A DNA stretch of 64,000 nt from JADZAI01 sp047602465 (GCA_047602465.1 JASGHF010000001.1:868001-932000), one strand, 5' to 3'. Shown: positions 24,648 to 33,640, numbered from the stretch's first letter. Notes: generated from the letters alone by a model not told the origin. Numbers and translations: made by a program.

Positions 24648-26183
24648 ATGCTCGCCACGCCGCGCGATGATCTGAAGCCGAATACCGCCGAATGGGAGCA
24701 GATCCCGCATATCGCGGCGACGGGGTTCCGCGAGTACGACGCACGCTGGAAATACGGCGTGGACATCAACCTGATGGGCTTCCAGGCCCTTGGCCTGGCG
24801 CTGGGCACGATGGTGGTCGATATGTGCGCGGCGCGCGGCGATAAGCCGCGCATCGTGGTCGGTCACGACTATCGCGACTATTCGCTGATGCTGAAGCATT
24901 CGCTGACCGTCGGCCTGATGGCGGCGGGATGCGAGGTGAACGATATCGGCCTCGCCCTGTCGCCCGTCGCTTATTTCTCGCAGTTCGCATACGACTGCCC
25001 CGCCGTCGCGATGGTGACCGCCAGCCACAACGAGAAGCCGTGGACGGGCGTGAAGATGGGGGTCGAGAAGCCGCTGACTTTCGGCCCGGTGGAGATGACG
25101 GCGCTGAAGGAGATGACGCTGGGCGCCAAGTGGAAGCTGCGGCCCGGCGGCGCGTATGTTTTCCATTCCGATGCGCGCGAGCGGTATATCGCGGACCTGC
25201 TGAAAGACGGACCGCTGAAGCGGAAAATCCGCGCGGTCGTCGCGTGCGGCAACGGCACGGCGGCGCATTATGCGCCGGAAGTGCTGGAGAAGCTGGGCGT
25301 TGAAGTCGTGCCGCTGGATGCGGAGCTGGACTACACCTTCCCGCGCTACAACCCGAACCCCGAAGACCACGAGATGCTGCACGCGATGAGCGTGGCGGTG
25401 AAGGAGACGGGCGCTGAGCTGGCGCTGGGCTTCGACGGCGACGGCGACCGCTGCGGCGTGGTGGACGACAAGGGCGAGGAGATTTTCGCCGACAAGATCG
25501 GCGTGATGCTGGCGCGCGATCTGTCGGCGCTCTACCCCAACCGGGTGTTCGTGGCGGATGTGAAATCGACCGGGCTTTTCGCCGTCGATCCGGTTCTGAA
25601 GGCGAACGGCGCGAGCGCCGATTACTGGATGACCGGACACAGCCACATCAAGCGGCGCAATCACCAGATCAATGCGCTGGCGGCGTTCGAGAAATCCGGC
25701 CACTTCTTCTTCAATGCGCCGGTCGGCCGCGGCTATGACGACGGGCTGGTTTCGGCGATCGCCGTGCTGCGGATGATGGAGCGCAATCCGGACAAGTCGC
25801 TGTCGCAGCTTTACGCCGAATTGCCCGTCACGCATGCGACGCTGACGATGGGCCCTTACTGCGGAGACACCGTGAAGTACGGCGTCGTCGATGAGCTGGT
25901 CGCGAAATTCCAGAAGATGAAAGCAGACGGTGAATTGGTCACCGGCCAGAAAATCATCGACGTGCTGACCGTGAACGGCGTGCGTTTTACAACCGAAGAT
26001 GGAACCTGGGGCCTCATTCGCGCGTCGTCGAACAAGCCGCAGCTTGTCGTCGTGGCGGAGTCGCCGGTTTCAAAAGCGCGGATGTGCGCGATGTATCGCT
26101 ATTTGAAACAAATTCTGGATGCGGATGACCGCATGGGCGCGTGGGACCAAAACATGGACGCAACCTGTCAGGATTGTCATTGA
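24648..26183 (+). CDS. Phosphomannomutase/phosphoglucomutase
   Basis: A 511-residue alpha-D-phosphohexomutase that interconverts hexose 1- and 6-phosphates through a phosphoserine. Domain 1 has TASHNEKPWTGVKMG (catalytic Ser), domain 2 has the metal loop FDGDGDRCGVVDD, domain 3 has the sugar-binding FFFNAPVGRGYDD, domain 4 the phosphate-binding RASSNKPQLVVVAES. ATG 24648 preceded by AGGAA; the longer TTG frame is not needed. It would supply mannose 1-phosphate or glucose 1-phosphate for nucleotide sugars, which the surface-polysaccharide locus at 41-61 kb needs. Confidence 0.93.
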   Translation: MLATPRDDLKPNTAEWEQIPHIAATGFREYDARWKYGVDINLMGFQALGLALGTMVVDMCAARGDKPRIVVGHDYRDYSLMLKHSLTVGLMAAGCEVNDIGLALSPVAYFSQFAYDCPAVAMVTASHNEKPWTGVKMGVEKPLTFGPVEMTALKEMTLGAKWKLRPGGAYVFHSDARERYIADLLKDGPLKRKIRAVVACGNGTAAHYAPEVLEKLGVEVVPLDAELDYTFPRYNPNPEDHEMLHAMSVAVKETGAELALGFDGDGDRCGVVDDKGEEIFADKIGVMLARDLSALYPNRVFVADVKSTGLFAVDPVLKANGASADYWMTGHSHIKRRNHQINALAAFEKSGHFFFNAPVGRGYDDGLVSAIAVLRMMERNPDKSLSQLYAELPVTHATLTMGPYCGDTVKYGVVDELVAKFQKMKADGELVTGQKIIDVLTVNGVRFTTEDGTWGLIRASSNKPQLVVVAESPVSKARMCAMYRYLKQILDADDRMGAWDQNMDATCQDCH

Positions 26184-26331
26184 GCGATGATTGCGAGGGG
26201 ACTCACGCACTGCTACTGAATCTTACAAGGCCGGGGCGACTGTCAGCTATCGCAGACATTTAATCGGACCTACCGCAGGGCACGCACCCCCGCGTGCTGA
26301 TCTTTGACGCTACAGACTGGAGTTTGGCTAA

Positions 26332-26535
26332 ATGGCGACTGGCACCGTAAAATTCTTCAACACGCAGAAGGGCTTTGGGTTCATCAAGCCCGACGATGGC
26401 GGCAAGGACGTTTTCGTCCACATCACCGCTGTCCAGGCCGCCGGCCTGCGTGGCCTCGATGAAGGCCAGGCCGTCGGCTATGAGGTTGTCATGGAGCGCG
26501 GCAAGCCCGCCGCCGGCAATCTGAAGGCGATCTGA
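26332..26535 (+). CDS. Cold-shock domain protein (CspA family)
   Basis: A 67-residue cold-shock protein: GTVKFFNTQKGFGFI (RNP-1 KGFGFI), DVFVHITAV (RNP-2 VFVHI), then a C-terminal RGKPAAGNLK. Single-stranded nucleic-acid-binding beta-barrel, an RNA chaperone. It is preceded by a 148-base leader after the mutase stop (26184-26331) that is AT-richer than its surroundings, as expected for a structured cspA-like 5' UTR. GGAG lies upstream of the ATG. Confidence 0.95.
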   Translation: MATGTVKFFNTQKGFGFIKPDDGGKDVFVHITAVQAAGLRGLDEGQAVGYEVVMERGKPAAGNLKAI

Positions 26536-26560
26536 TCCTCTCAAGGATCGCCGGATATCG

Positions 26561-26595
26561 AAGGGCAGTGCAGCGATGCACTGCCCTTTCTCTTT
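26561..26595 (+). terminator. Rho-independent terminator after the cold-shock gene
   Basis: Twelve-base perfect stem AAGGGCAGTGCA-GCGA-TGCACTGCCCTT followed by TCTCTTT. One of the strongest in the window; also lies in the convergent position with the TauE/SafE gene. Confidence 0.93.
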
Positions 26596-26599
26596 CAGG

Positions 26600-27427
26600 T
26601 CAGCCGAGAAGCATTCTGAGGCCCGACGCGGCGAGGAAGATGCCGAAGACGATGCGCAGGCCGCGCGCGGGGAGCGCGTGGGCGATGCGTGCGCCCCAGG
26701 GGGCCGCGAGGATCGATGCCGGGGCGAGGATCAGCAACGCGCCCCATGACACATAGCCGATCGACATGGGCGGCAGATCGGGGCGGGACAGGCCGAGCAG
26801 AACGAAGCCGAGCGCCGCCGGCGCGCCGATGAGAACGCCAAGCCCCGCCCCGGTCGCCACCGCGCGGTGGATGGCGACGCCGCAGAGCGTCATGGCGGTG
26901 ACGCCGAACGTGCCGCCGCCGATTCCCATGAGTGCCGAAACGACGCCGAGCATCGCCGCCATGAGATAGCTGGCGGGATGGTTCGGGATTTGCGGCGCCA
27001 GCACCCAGTGCAGCGGCGCGGCGGCGATGTAGATCGCGAAGAGCGTCGCGACGAGGCCGAAAAAGGCTTTCAGTCCCTCGCCGCCGATGAAGGCGGCCAG
27101 GATCGCGCCGAGGATCGCGCCGCCAAAGACGGCGGGGCCATAACGTTTGAGAATGTCCCAATCGAGCGCGCCGCGTCTGGCGTGAGCGGAGGCGGAGCGC
27201 AGCGAATTGAAGACGATCGCGGCGAGCGAGGTGCCGACCGCCACATGCATGGCGACATCGCTGGAAACATCCGCAGCGCGCAGGATTTCATAGAAGACCG
27301 GCACCATGACGATGCCGCCGCCGATGCCGAGCATGCCGCCGGTGAGGCCCGCGAGAAGACCGGCGGCGGCGAGGATCGCGACCAGAAGCGCGAGGTCGCC
27401 GGGCGGAAGGCCTTGCAGAAAGGCCAC
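26600..27427 (-). CDS. TauE/SafE (YfcA-like) sulfite/anion exporter family protein
   Basis: A 275-residue inner-membrane protein of the TauE/SafE superfamily with about eight helices. Marks: LTGGMLGIGGGIVMVPVFYE near the start and the second-half repeat ALMGIGGGTFGVTAMTLCGV, the two G-x-G-G-G segments of the family, plus a final IVFGIFLAASGLRMLLG. Known members export organosulfonates or sulfite; the substrate is not certain here. GTG start shares one base with the DusA stop (TAGTG). Confidence 0.85.
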   Translation of the reverse strand: MAFLQGLPPGDLALLVAILAAAGLLAGLTGGMLGIGGGIVMVPVFYEILRAADVSSDVAMHVAVGTSLAAIVFNSLRSASAHARRGALDWDILKRYGPAVFGGAILGAILAAFIGGEGLKAFFGLVATLFAIYIAAAPLHWVLAPQIPNHPASYLMAAMLGVVSALMGIGGGTFGVTAMTLCGVAIHRAVATGAGLGVLIGAPAALGFVLLGLSRPDLPPMSIGYVSWGALLILAPASILAAPWGARIAHALPARGLRIVFGIFLAASGLRMLLG

Positions 27428-28416
27428 TAGGCGGCGTCTTCCAGCGCCGGCGTGACGCGGGCCACGGCATCGCGCAGAACCTGGACGCCGACGCCCTTCA
27501 CATGCGCGTTTTCGGCGAGATGACGGCGATAGAGCCGCCCGCCCGGCCGCCCCGCGAAGAGGCCGAGCATGTGCCGCGTGATGGCGGCGAGCGGCGTGCC
27601 GAGGGCAAGCTCGCGCTCCACATAGGGCAGATAGGCTTCGATGGCCTCGTGCCGGGTCGTGACCGGGTCGGGCGCGCCGAAGACGGCGCTGTCGACGGTG
27701 GCGAGGCGCCAGGGCTGTTCATAGGCGGCGCGGCCCAGCATGACGCCATCGGCCCAGGAGAGGTGTCCGGCGGCGGCTTCGAGCGATGGCAGGCCGCCAT
27801 TGAGGACGATCTTGAGGTGCGGGCGTTCGGCCTTCACGCGGGCGACGAGATCGTAGTCGAGCGGCGGAACGTCGCGGTTCTCTTTCGGGCTGAGGCCCTT
27901 CAGCCAGGCCTTGCGGGCGTGGACGATGAAGAGGTCAGGCCCTGCCTTCGCCACCGTGTCGATGAAAATACGCAGGGCTTCTTCGGGGTTCTGATCGTCG
28001 ATGCCGATGCGGCATTTGACGGTGACCGGAATTTTCACGGCGGCGCGCATGGCGGCGATGCAATCGGCCACCAGCTGCGGTTCCGCCATGAGGCAGGCGC
28101 CGAACCGGCCGTTCTGCACCCGGTCGGACGGGCATCCGCAATTGAGGTTCACCTCGTCATAGCCGCGATCTTCGGCCATGCGGCTGCACTCTGCGAGGGC
28201 TGCGGCGTCGGAGCCGCCGAGTTGAAGGGCGACGGGGTGTTCTTCCGGCGAATAGGCGAGCAGGCGGTCACGGGGGCCGTGGATCAACGCGCCGGTGGTG
28301 ACCATCTCGGTATAGAGCAGCGCCCGGCGCGTGAGGACGCGGTGGAACGCCCGGCAGTGCCGGTCGGTCCAGTCCATCATGGGCGCGACGGAGAAGGCGT
28401 GGCTCGGGCGGGTCAA
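27427..28416 (-). CDS. dusA: tRNA-dihydrouridine(20/20a) synthase DusA
   Basis: A 329-residue FMN enzyme that reduces uridine to dihydrouridine in the tRNA D-loop. Marks: FSVAPMMDWTDRHCRAFHR, TEMVTTGALIHG, ALQLGGSDAAALAE, NLNCGCPSDRVQNGRFGACL with the catalytic Cys, VTVKCRIGIDD, HARKAWLKGLSPKENR (DusA-specific) and VMLGRAAYEQPW. The reading frame runs far upstream without a stop; start assigned to TTG 28416, matching the family N-terminus about 13 residues before MMDW. Translationally linked to the TauE/SafE gene. Confidence 0.93.
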   Translation of the reverse strand: MTRPSHAFSVAPMMDWTDRHCRAFHRVLTRRALLYTEMVTTGALIHGPRDRLLAYSPEEHPVALQLGGSDAAALAECSRMAEDRGYDEVNLNCGCPSDRVQNGRFGACLMAEPQLVADCIAAMRAAVKIPVTVKCRIGIDDQNPEEALRIFIDTVAKAGPDLFIVHARKAWLKGLSPKENRDVPPLDYDLVARVKAERPHLKIVLNGGLPSLEAAAGHLSWADGVMLGRAAYEQPWRLATVDSAVFGAPDPVTTRHEAIEAYLPYVERELALGTPLAAITRHMLGLFAGRPGGRLYRRHLAENAHVKGVGVQVLRDAVARVTPALEDAA

Positions 28417-28497
28417 TGGCCTGTGATCCGGAGGCGGTTGGTGGCGGCCGCCTGGAGGGATATAGCGAGCGACTGAGGATTTGTCAGGACGGACATC

Positions 28498-29448
28498 ATG
28501 AGCACGCTGCGCGGCCTTTACCCCGAGATCGAGCCTTATCAGACCGGACGGCTGGATGTGGGCGGCGGGCACAGCGTCTATTGGGAGCTGTGCGGGAACC
28601 CGAACGGCAAGCCGGTGGTGTTCCTGCATGGCGGGCCGGGCGGCGGGTGCAATGCCGGCCACCGGCGGCAGTTCAACCCGGAGAAGTACAGGATCCTGCT
28701 GTTCGACCAGCGCGGCTGCGGGCGCTCGACGCCCCATGCGGGACTGGAGAACAACACGACGTGGGATCTCGTTTCCGACATCGAGAAACTGCGCGTGCTG
28801 ACCGGGGCCGACACATGGCAGGTCTATGGCGGGTCGTGGGGATCGACGCTGGCGCTCGCCTATGCCCAGAAACACCCCGACCGGGTGAGCGAGCTGGTGC
28901 TGCGCGGCATCTTCATGCTGCGGCCGCAGGAGCTGACCTGGTATTATCAGGAAGGCGCGAGCCGCATCTTCCCGGACAAGTGGGAGCGGGTTCTGTCGAT
29001 CCTCGATGCCGAGGAGCGCAAGGACGTGATGGCGGCGTATCGCAAGCGCCTGACCTCGCCCGACAAGGCGACGCAGCTGGAGGCCGCGCAGCTGTGGAGC
29101 CTGTGGGAAGGCGAGACGGTGCATCTGCTGCCCCACCCCGACAGCGCCGGGTTCGGCGAGCCGGAGTTCGCGCTCGCCTTCGCGCGGATCGAGAACCACT
29201 ATTTCGTCAATGGCGGGTGGTTCGAGGCGCCGGACCAGTTGCTGCGCGATGTCCACAAGATCCGGCACATTCCGGCGACGATCGTGCATGGGCGCTATGA
29301 CGCGTGCTGTCCGTGCGAGAATGCGTGGGATCTGCACAAGGCCTGGCCGGAAGCGACGCTGCACATCATCGAGGATGCGGGGCATGCCTATAACGAGCCG
29401 GGCATTCTGGATGCGCTGATCCGGGCGACGGACGGGTATGCGGCGTGA
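28498..29448 (+). CDS. pip: Proline iminopeptidase
   Basis: A 316-residue S33 family alpha/beta hydrolase that releases N-terminal proline. VVFLHGGPGGGCNAGH (oxyanion), LFDQRGCGRSTPHA, QVYGGSWGSTLALAYAQ with nucleophile Ser, acid Asp in HGRYDACCP, and His in DAGHAYNE. The GGSWGSTLAL and DQRGCGRS blocks separate it from generic hydrolases. Divergent from dusA; ATG 28498. Confidence 0.95.
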   Translation: MSTLRGLYPEIEPYQTGRLDVGGGHSVYWELCGNPNGKPVVFLHGGPGGGCNAGHRRQFNPEKYRILLFDQRGCGRSTPHAGLENNTTWDLVSDIEKLRVLTGADTWQVYGGSWGSTLALAYAQKHPDRVSELVLRGIFMLRPQELTWYYQEGASRIFPDKWERVLSILDAEERKDVMAAYRKRLTSPDKATQLEAAQLWSLWEGETVHLLPHPDSAGFGEPEFALAFARIENHYFVNGGWFEAPDQLLRDVHKIRHIPATIVHGRYDACCPCENAWDLHKAWPEATLHIIEDAGHAYNEPGILDALIRATDGYAA

Positions 29449-29653
29449 GGTAATGACGGGGACGTATTTGAATTGCGATTTTCGCGATTTCGCCCTGCAC
29501 GATTCCATATCTTGTGGGTGGGTGACGGGCGGAACCACAACGACTCGTTTTCGCGTTTTTCGATGTTTGCGATTGAAGGCCTTTGTTGAGCGTGACTGTT
29601 GAATAGGGTTATCGACCTAGGATAATAGTCACTTCATTGAGCGTGGTCAAGCC

Positions 29654-29685
29654 GTGGATGGTCCGCCTTCGCGGACCATGACAGG
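29654..29685. repeat. P1 family palindrome, diverged copy
   Basis: GGATGGTCCGCC-TTC-GCGGACCATGACAGG: same frame as P1 copies (GGATGG...CCATGA) with compensating stem changes. Directly followed by an R1 element, as at 36-162. Confidence 0.65.
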
Positions 29686-29689
29686 TTGG

Positions 29690-29773
29690 GGGTGACTGGA
29701 TCGGCCGGTGCCCCGGCACCTCTCCTGACCGCTACGCGGTCTGTCCTCTCCCCGCTCACGCGCGGAGAGGATT
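29690..29773. repeat. R1 family repeat, copy B
   Basis: Near-identical to 77-162, with GGCCGGTGCCCCGGCACC, CTCTCCTGACCGCTACGCGG, CTGTCCTCTCC and the last hairpin CCTCTCC...GGAGAGG. Ends five bases before the lpd stop on the minus strand. It may serve as that operon's terminator. Confidence 0.85.
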
Positions 29774-29778
29774 TCCGA

Positions 29779-31179
29779 TCAGATATGCAGCGCGTGGCCG
29801 AGGGCCTTGAGGCAGGCTTCGTGGAAGCCTTCGCCTTGCGTCGGGTGGGCGTGGATGGTGCCGGTGATGTCTTCCAGGCGCGCACCCATCTCGATCGCCA
29901 GCGCGAAGGCGGCGGCGAGTTCGGAGATGCCCTGCCCCACGGCCTGGATGCCGAGGACGAGGTGATTGTCGGCGCGGGCGACGACGCGGACGAAACCGTC
30001 TTCTGCCAGCATGGTCATGGCGCGGCCATTGGCGGTGAAGGGGAAGATGCCGATCTTCACTTCCGGCGAGACCTTGCGCGCCTCATCGGGCGACAGGCCG
30101 ACCGTAACGAGTTCGGGATCGGTGAAGCAGACGGCGGGGATGCAGCGCTTGTCCCAGACACGTTTATGGCCGGCGACGATTTCGGCGACCATTTCGCCCT
30201 GCGCCATGGCGCGGTGGGCGAGCATGGGCTCGCCCGTGACGTCGCCGATGGCATAGACGCCGCGCATTGAGGTGCGGCAGGTCTCGTCGATCTTGATGAA
30301 CTTGCCGACGCGGTCGAGATCGAGCTCCTCAAGGCCCCAGCCCTCGACCAGCGGCTTGCGGCCGACGGTGACGAGGATTTTCTCGGCTTCGATCTTCTGC
30401 TCGTCGCCCGTGGCGGTTTCGACGCGGAGGGCATCGCCCTTGGACGTGACGCCCTTGGCCTTCACGCCGGTCATCACGGTGATGCCGAGATCGGCGAGGC
30501 GCTTGGCGACCGGGCGCGTCAGTTCGGCGTCGTATTGCGGCAGGATGCGGCTTTCGGCCTCCACCACTGTCACCCTGGTGCCGAGCTTGGCGAAGGCAAT
30601 GCCGAGTTCGAGGCCGATATAGCCGCCGCCGACGACCGCCATGGTGGCGGGGAGCGATTTCAGCGCCAGCGCCTCGGTGGAGGAGATGACATTGCCGCCG
30701 AAGGGCATGAAGGGCAGCTCGACCGGGGCGGAGCCGGTGGCGATGATGATGGTTTCGGCGCGGATGACCTGCGGCCCGGTTTCGGTCTCGACCTCGACGG
30801 TCTTGCCGTCCTTGAAGCGCGCCCAGCCGTGGACGACGGGCACCTTGGCCTTTTTCAGCAGCGCGGCAACGCCATTGTTCAGACGGCGGACGATATCGTC
30901 CTTCCAGGCGATGGTTTTGGCGAGGTCGAGTTTGGGCGCGGTCAGCGAGATGCCGAGCGGGGTTTTGCCTTCGGCGTAGTGGACGACCTTCTCGTATTCC
31001 TCGGCGGCGTGGATGAGCGCCTTGGAGGGGATGCAGCCGACATTGAGGCAGGTGCCGCCGGCCTTTTTTGCCTCGACGATCACGGTGTCGATGCCGAGCT
31101 GGCCTGCGCGGATGGCGGCGACATAGCCGCCCGGCCCGGCGCCGATCACCAGCAGCTTGCAGGTCATGTCTTTTTTCAT
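29779..31179 (-). CDS. lpdA: Dihydrolipoamide dehydrogenase (E3)
   Basis: A 466-residue FAD/NAD disulfide oxidoreductase that reoxidises dihydrolipoamide in 2-oxoacid dehydrogenase complexes. FAD motif VIGAGPGGYVAAI, redox pair GGTCLNVGCIPSKALI, NAD motif VVGGGYIGLELG, second FAD motif YAIGDVTGEPMLAHRAM, and catalytic His-Glu in HAHPTQGEGFHEA. Last gene of the branched-chain operon. ATG 31179 or the second Met (31167) could be used. Confidence 0.96.
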   Translation of the reverse strand: MKKDMTCKLLVIGAGPGGYVAAIRAGQLGIDTVIVEAKKAGGTCLNVGCIPSKALIHAAEEYEKVVHYAEGKTPLGISLTAPKLDLAKTIAWKDDIVRRLNNGVAALLKKAKVPVVHGWARFKDGKTVEVETETGPQVIRAETIIIATGSAPVELPFMPFGGNVISSTEALALKSLPATMAVVGGGYIGLELGIAFAKLGTRVTVVEAESRILPQYDAELTRPVAKRLADLGITVMTGVKAKGVTSKGDALRVETATGDEQKIEAEKILVTVGRKPLVEGWGLEELDLDRVGKFIKIDETCRTSMRGVYAIGDVTGEPMLAHRAMAQGEMVAEIVAGHKRVWDKRCIPAVCFTDPELVTVGLSPDEARKVSPEVKIGIFPFTANGRAMTMLAEDGFVRVVARADNHLVLGIQAVGQGISELAAAFALAIEMGARLEDITGTIHAHPTQGEGFHEACLKALGHALHI

Positions 31180-31212
31180 GGGGCGTATCCTGCAAAAACG
31201 AGCGCGGCGTTC

Positions 31213-31292
31213 GCCCCCCTCCCCCGCTTCGCGGGTCCTCCCCCCGAGCAGATAGTGCGAACGCCTAACGGCGCTTCGCTGCAGGGGAAGAC
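31213..31292. repeat. Palindromic repeat, family P2-like, between E2 and E3 genes
   Basis: CCCCCCTCCCCCGCTTCGCGGGTCCTCCCCCG and a second hairpin (CGCCTAACGGCG) with CAGGGGAAG. It shares the CCTCCCCCG and GGGGA ends with P2 elements at 32254, 38469 and 61346 but differs in the middle. It lies in the 130-base E2-E3 gap. Confidence 0.5.
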
Positions 31293-31309
31293 AAAGGCGG
31301 CGGCGTTTC

Positions 31310-32620
31310 TCATCCGACGAAGATCATGGCTGGAGTTTCGAGGAGCGTTTTCAGGCGCTGGACGAAGACCGCTGCGTCCCAGCCGTCGATGACGCGGTGA
31401 TCGAAGCCGCAGGAGAGGTTCATCATCTTGCGCGGCTGGAAGGCGCTGCCGTCCCACATCGGGCGGATGGCGATCTTGTTGACGCCGACAATGGCGACTT
31501 CCGGGTAGTTGATGACCGGCGTGGTGACGATGCCGCCGATGGCGCCCAATGAGGTGATGGTGATGGTGGAGCCGGACAGCTCCTCGCGCGTCGCGGAGCC
31601 GGCCTTGGCGGCGTCGGCGAGGCGGTTCACCTCGGCGCCGCACTCCCAGAGGTCGCGGGCTTCGGCGTGCTTGACCGTCGCGACGACGAGGCCGTTCCGG
31701 GTCTGCGCCGCCATGCCGATATGGACGCCGCCGGACTGGTGGATGACGCCGTTGTCGTCGTCGAACGTGGCGTTGAGGTTCGGCTGTTCCTTCACGGCCT
31801 TCACCAGCGCGCGCATGAGGAACGGCAGGATGGTGAGCTTGGGCTGATCGGCGCGTTTCGCCTTGTTGAGCGAGGCGCGGAGATCTTCGAGCGCCGTGAC
31901 GTCCACCTCCTCCACATAGGTGATGTGGGGGATGCGCTGTTTCGCCTTCGCCATCTTCTCCGCGATCTTGCGGCGGAGGCCGACGACCTTGATCTCGGTG
32001 ATCGAGGTGTCGGGCGCGAGGCCGGTGGCGGCGGCGCGTGAGGCCGCCTGAGGTCCGCGCGCGATGAAGGCGTCGAGGTCTTCATGGGTGATGCGGCCGG
32101 CCGGACCGGTGCCGGTGACCTGGCGGAGATCGACGCCGGCCTCTTTCGCGGCGAGGCGGACGGCGGGGGATGCGAGGGCTTTCTCGCCGGCGGTGCGGGG
32201 CGCGCCGGTGAAGGCGGGTGCGGATTTGGGGGCGGACTTCGGAGCGGCGGTTGCCCCCTCCGTCGGCTGCGCCGATACCTCCCCCGCAAGCGCAGGGGAG
32301 GACAGTTCTGGCTTCGCTTTTGGGGCGGGTGCCTCGGCTTTCGGTGGCGGCGCGGCGGCTTCTTTCGCGTTGCCCTCGCCTTCCACCTTCAGGCGGATGA
32401 TGGGGGAGCCGACGGCGACGGTGTCGCCGATCTCGGCGCCAAGCCAGAGGACTTCGCCTTCCACCGGCGAGGGAATTTCGACGGTGGCCTTGTCGGTCAT
32501 CACCGCGCCGAGGACGCTGTCCTCGCGCACGATGTCGCCGACCTTCACATGCCATTCGACGAGTTCGGCCTCGGCGACGCCTTCGCCGACATCCGGCAGC
32601 TTGATGGTGTGTTCACCCAT
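31310..32620 (-). CDS. bkdB: Lipoamide acyltransferase E2 of branched-chain 2-oxoacid dehydrogenase, with repeat-derived linker
   Basis: A 436-residue E2 core enzyme. One lipoyl domain (lipoyl Lys44 in MTDKATVEIP), a Pro/Ala linker, a peripheral-subunit-binding domain at about 150-186 (ASPAVRLAAKEAGVDL...GPAGRI), and a catalytic acyltransferase domain with DHRVIDG near the C-terminus (His and Asp of HxxxDG). The linker holds LSSPALAGEVSAQPTEGA at residues 106-123, encoded by a palindromic repeat at 32254-32303 that is otherwise intergenic. E2 accepts acyl groups from E1 and hands them to CoA. Operon neighbours E1beta (3-base gap) and E3 are as expected. The branched-chain assignment rests on neighbouring E1 subunits. 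Confidence 0.93.
   Translation of the reverse strand: MGEHTIKLPDVGEGVAEAELVEWHVKVGDIVREDSVLGAVMTDKATVEIPSPVEGEVLWLGAEIGDTVAVGSPIIRLKVEGEGNAKEAAAPPPKAEAPAPKAKPELSSPALAGEVSAQPTEGATAAPKSAPKSAPAFTGAPRTAGEKALASPAVRLAAKEAGVDLRQVTGTGPAGRITHEDLDAFIARGPQAASRAAATGLAPDTSITEIKVVGLRRKIAEKMAKAKQRIPHITYVEEVDVTALEDLRASLNKAKRADQPKLTILPFLMRALVKAVKEQPNLNATFDDDNGVIHQSGGVHIGMAAQTRNGLVVATVKHAEARDLWECGAEVNRLADAAKAGSATREELSGSTITITSLGAIGGIVTTPVINYPEVAIVGVNKIAIRPMWDGSAFQPRKMMNLSCGFDHRVIDGWDAAVFVQRLKTLLETPAMIFVG
32254..32303. repeat. P2 palindromic repeat lying in frame inside the E2 coding sequence
   Basis: CCCCCTCCGTCGGCTGCGCCGATACCTCCCCCGCAAGCGCAGGGGAGGA-type block (two hairpins) matching 38469-38517 and 61346-61393 in the fixed parts CCCCCTCCGTC, ACCTCCCCCG and GGGGAGGA, with compensating changes in the stems. 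It adds about 17 residues to the linker without breaking the frame. Confidence 0.85.
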
Positions 32621-32623
32621 GGC

Positions 32624-33637
32624 TCAGGCTCCCATGGCTTCGAGAAGCGCGCGGCCGAGGCGCGCAGGGCCGGGGAAGTAGTCCCATTCCTGCGCGTGCG
32701 GATAGGGCGTGTCCCAGCCGGCGACGCGCGCGACGGGCGCTTCGAGGTGGAAGAAGCAATGCTCCTGCACCAGCGCGGCGAGTTCGGCGCCGAAGCCGGA
32801 GGTGAGGGTCGCTTCGTGGACGATGACGCAGCGGCCGGTCTTTTTCACCGAGGCGAGGATGGTGTCGAGATCGAGCGGCACGAGGCTTCTGAGATCGATG
32901 ATCTCGGCATCGATCCCGGTTTCTTCCGCCGCAGCCTGCGCGACATAGACCATGGTGCCGTAGGCGAGGATGGTGACGGCGGCGCCGGGGCGGCGGATGA
33001 CCGCCTTGCCGAGCGGCACGGTGAAGTGGCCTTCCGGCACCTCGCCCAGTTCGTGTTTCGACCAGGGCTGGATGGGGCGGTCGTGGTGGCCGTCGAAGGG
33101 GCCGTTGTAGAGGCGCTTGGGTTCGAGGAAGATCACCGGATCGGGATCTTCAATGGCGGCGGTGAGGAGGCCCTTGGCGTCATAAGGGTTGGACGGCACG
33201 ACGACCTTCAGACCCGAGACGTGGGTGAAGAGGGCTTCGGGGCTTTGGCTGTGCGTCTGGCCGCCGAAGATGCCGCCGCCGGTCGGCATGCGCACCGTGA
33301 TGGGACAGGTGAACTCGCCCGCCGAGCGGTAGCGGATGCGCGCGGCTTCGGACACGAGCTGGTCGTAGGCGGGATAGACGTAGTCGGCGAACTGGATTTC
33401 GATGCAGGGCTTCAGGCCATAGGCGGCCATGCCGATGGCGGCGCCGACGATGCCGCTCTCCGAAATCGGCGCGTCGAAGCAGCGGGTCTTGCCGTATTTC
33501 TGCTGAAGCCCCTGGGTGCAGCGGAAGACGCCGCCGAAATAGCCGACATCCTCGCCGAAGACGACGACATCGCCGTCGCGCTCCATGGAGACGTCCATGG
33601 CGCTGCGGATGGCCTCGATCATGGTCATGCGTGCCAT
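32624..33637 (-). CDS. bkdA2: Branched-chain 2-oxoacid dehydrogenase E1 beta
   Basis: A 337-residue E1 beta subunit, which shapes the thiamine diphosphate pocket with E1 alpha. Marks: FGEDVGYFGGVFRCTQGLQQ, FDAPISESGIVGAAIGMAAY, EIQFADYVYPAYDQLVSEAA, RMPTGGGIFGGQTHSQSPEA and IDLRSLVPLD. The FGGVFRCT and GGGIFGGQ blocks fit branched-chain rather than pyruvate dehydrogenases. Gaps of 3 bases to E1 alpha and to E2 mark a tight operon. Confidence 0.95.
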   Translation of the reverse strand: MARMTMIEAIRSAMDVSMERDGDVVVFGEDVGYFGGVFRCTQGLQQKYGKTRCFDAPISESGIVGAAIGMAAYGLKPCIEIQFADYVYPAYDQLVSEAARIRYRSAGEFTCPITVRMPTGGGIFGGQTHSQSPEALFTHVSGLKVVVPSNPYDAKGLLTAAIEDPDPVIFLEPKRLYNGPFDGHHDRPIQPWSKHELGEVPEGHFTVPLGKAVIRRPGAAVTILAYGTMVYVAQAAAEETGIDAEIIDLRSLVPLDLDTILASVKKTGRCVIVHEATLTSGFGAELAALVQEHCFFHLEAPVARVAGWDTPYPHAQEWDYFPGPARLGRALLEAMGA

Positions 33638-33640
33638 GGC

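Larger units (their letters stand above)
29449..29778. other. Gene-free spacer between pip and lpd
   Basis: About 330 bases without an open gene. Bases 29449-29650 are noticeably AT-richer and show no gene or RNA I can support. 29654-29685 is a diverged P1 palindrome and 29690-29773 is R1 copy B, which ends just before the lpd stop. Confidence 0.7.

Noticed and set aside
28417..29538. 5' extension of the dusA frame to 29538
   Set aside because: The extra 374 codons are antisense to the proline iminopeptidase gene, which has full catalytic motifs; the family starts near residue 1 of the shortened model.
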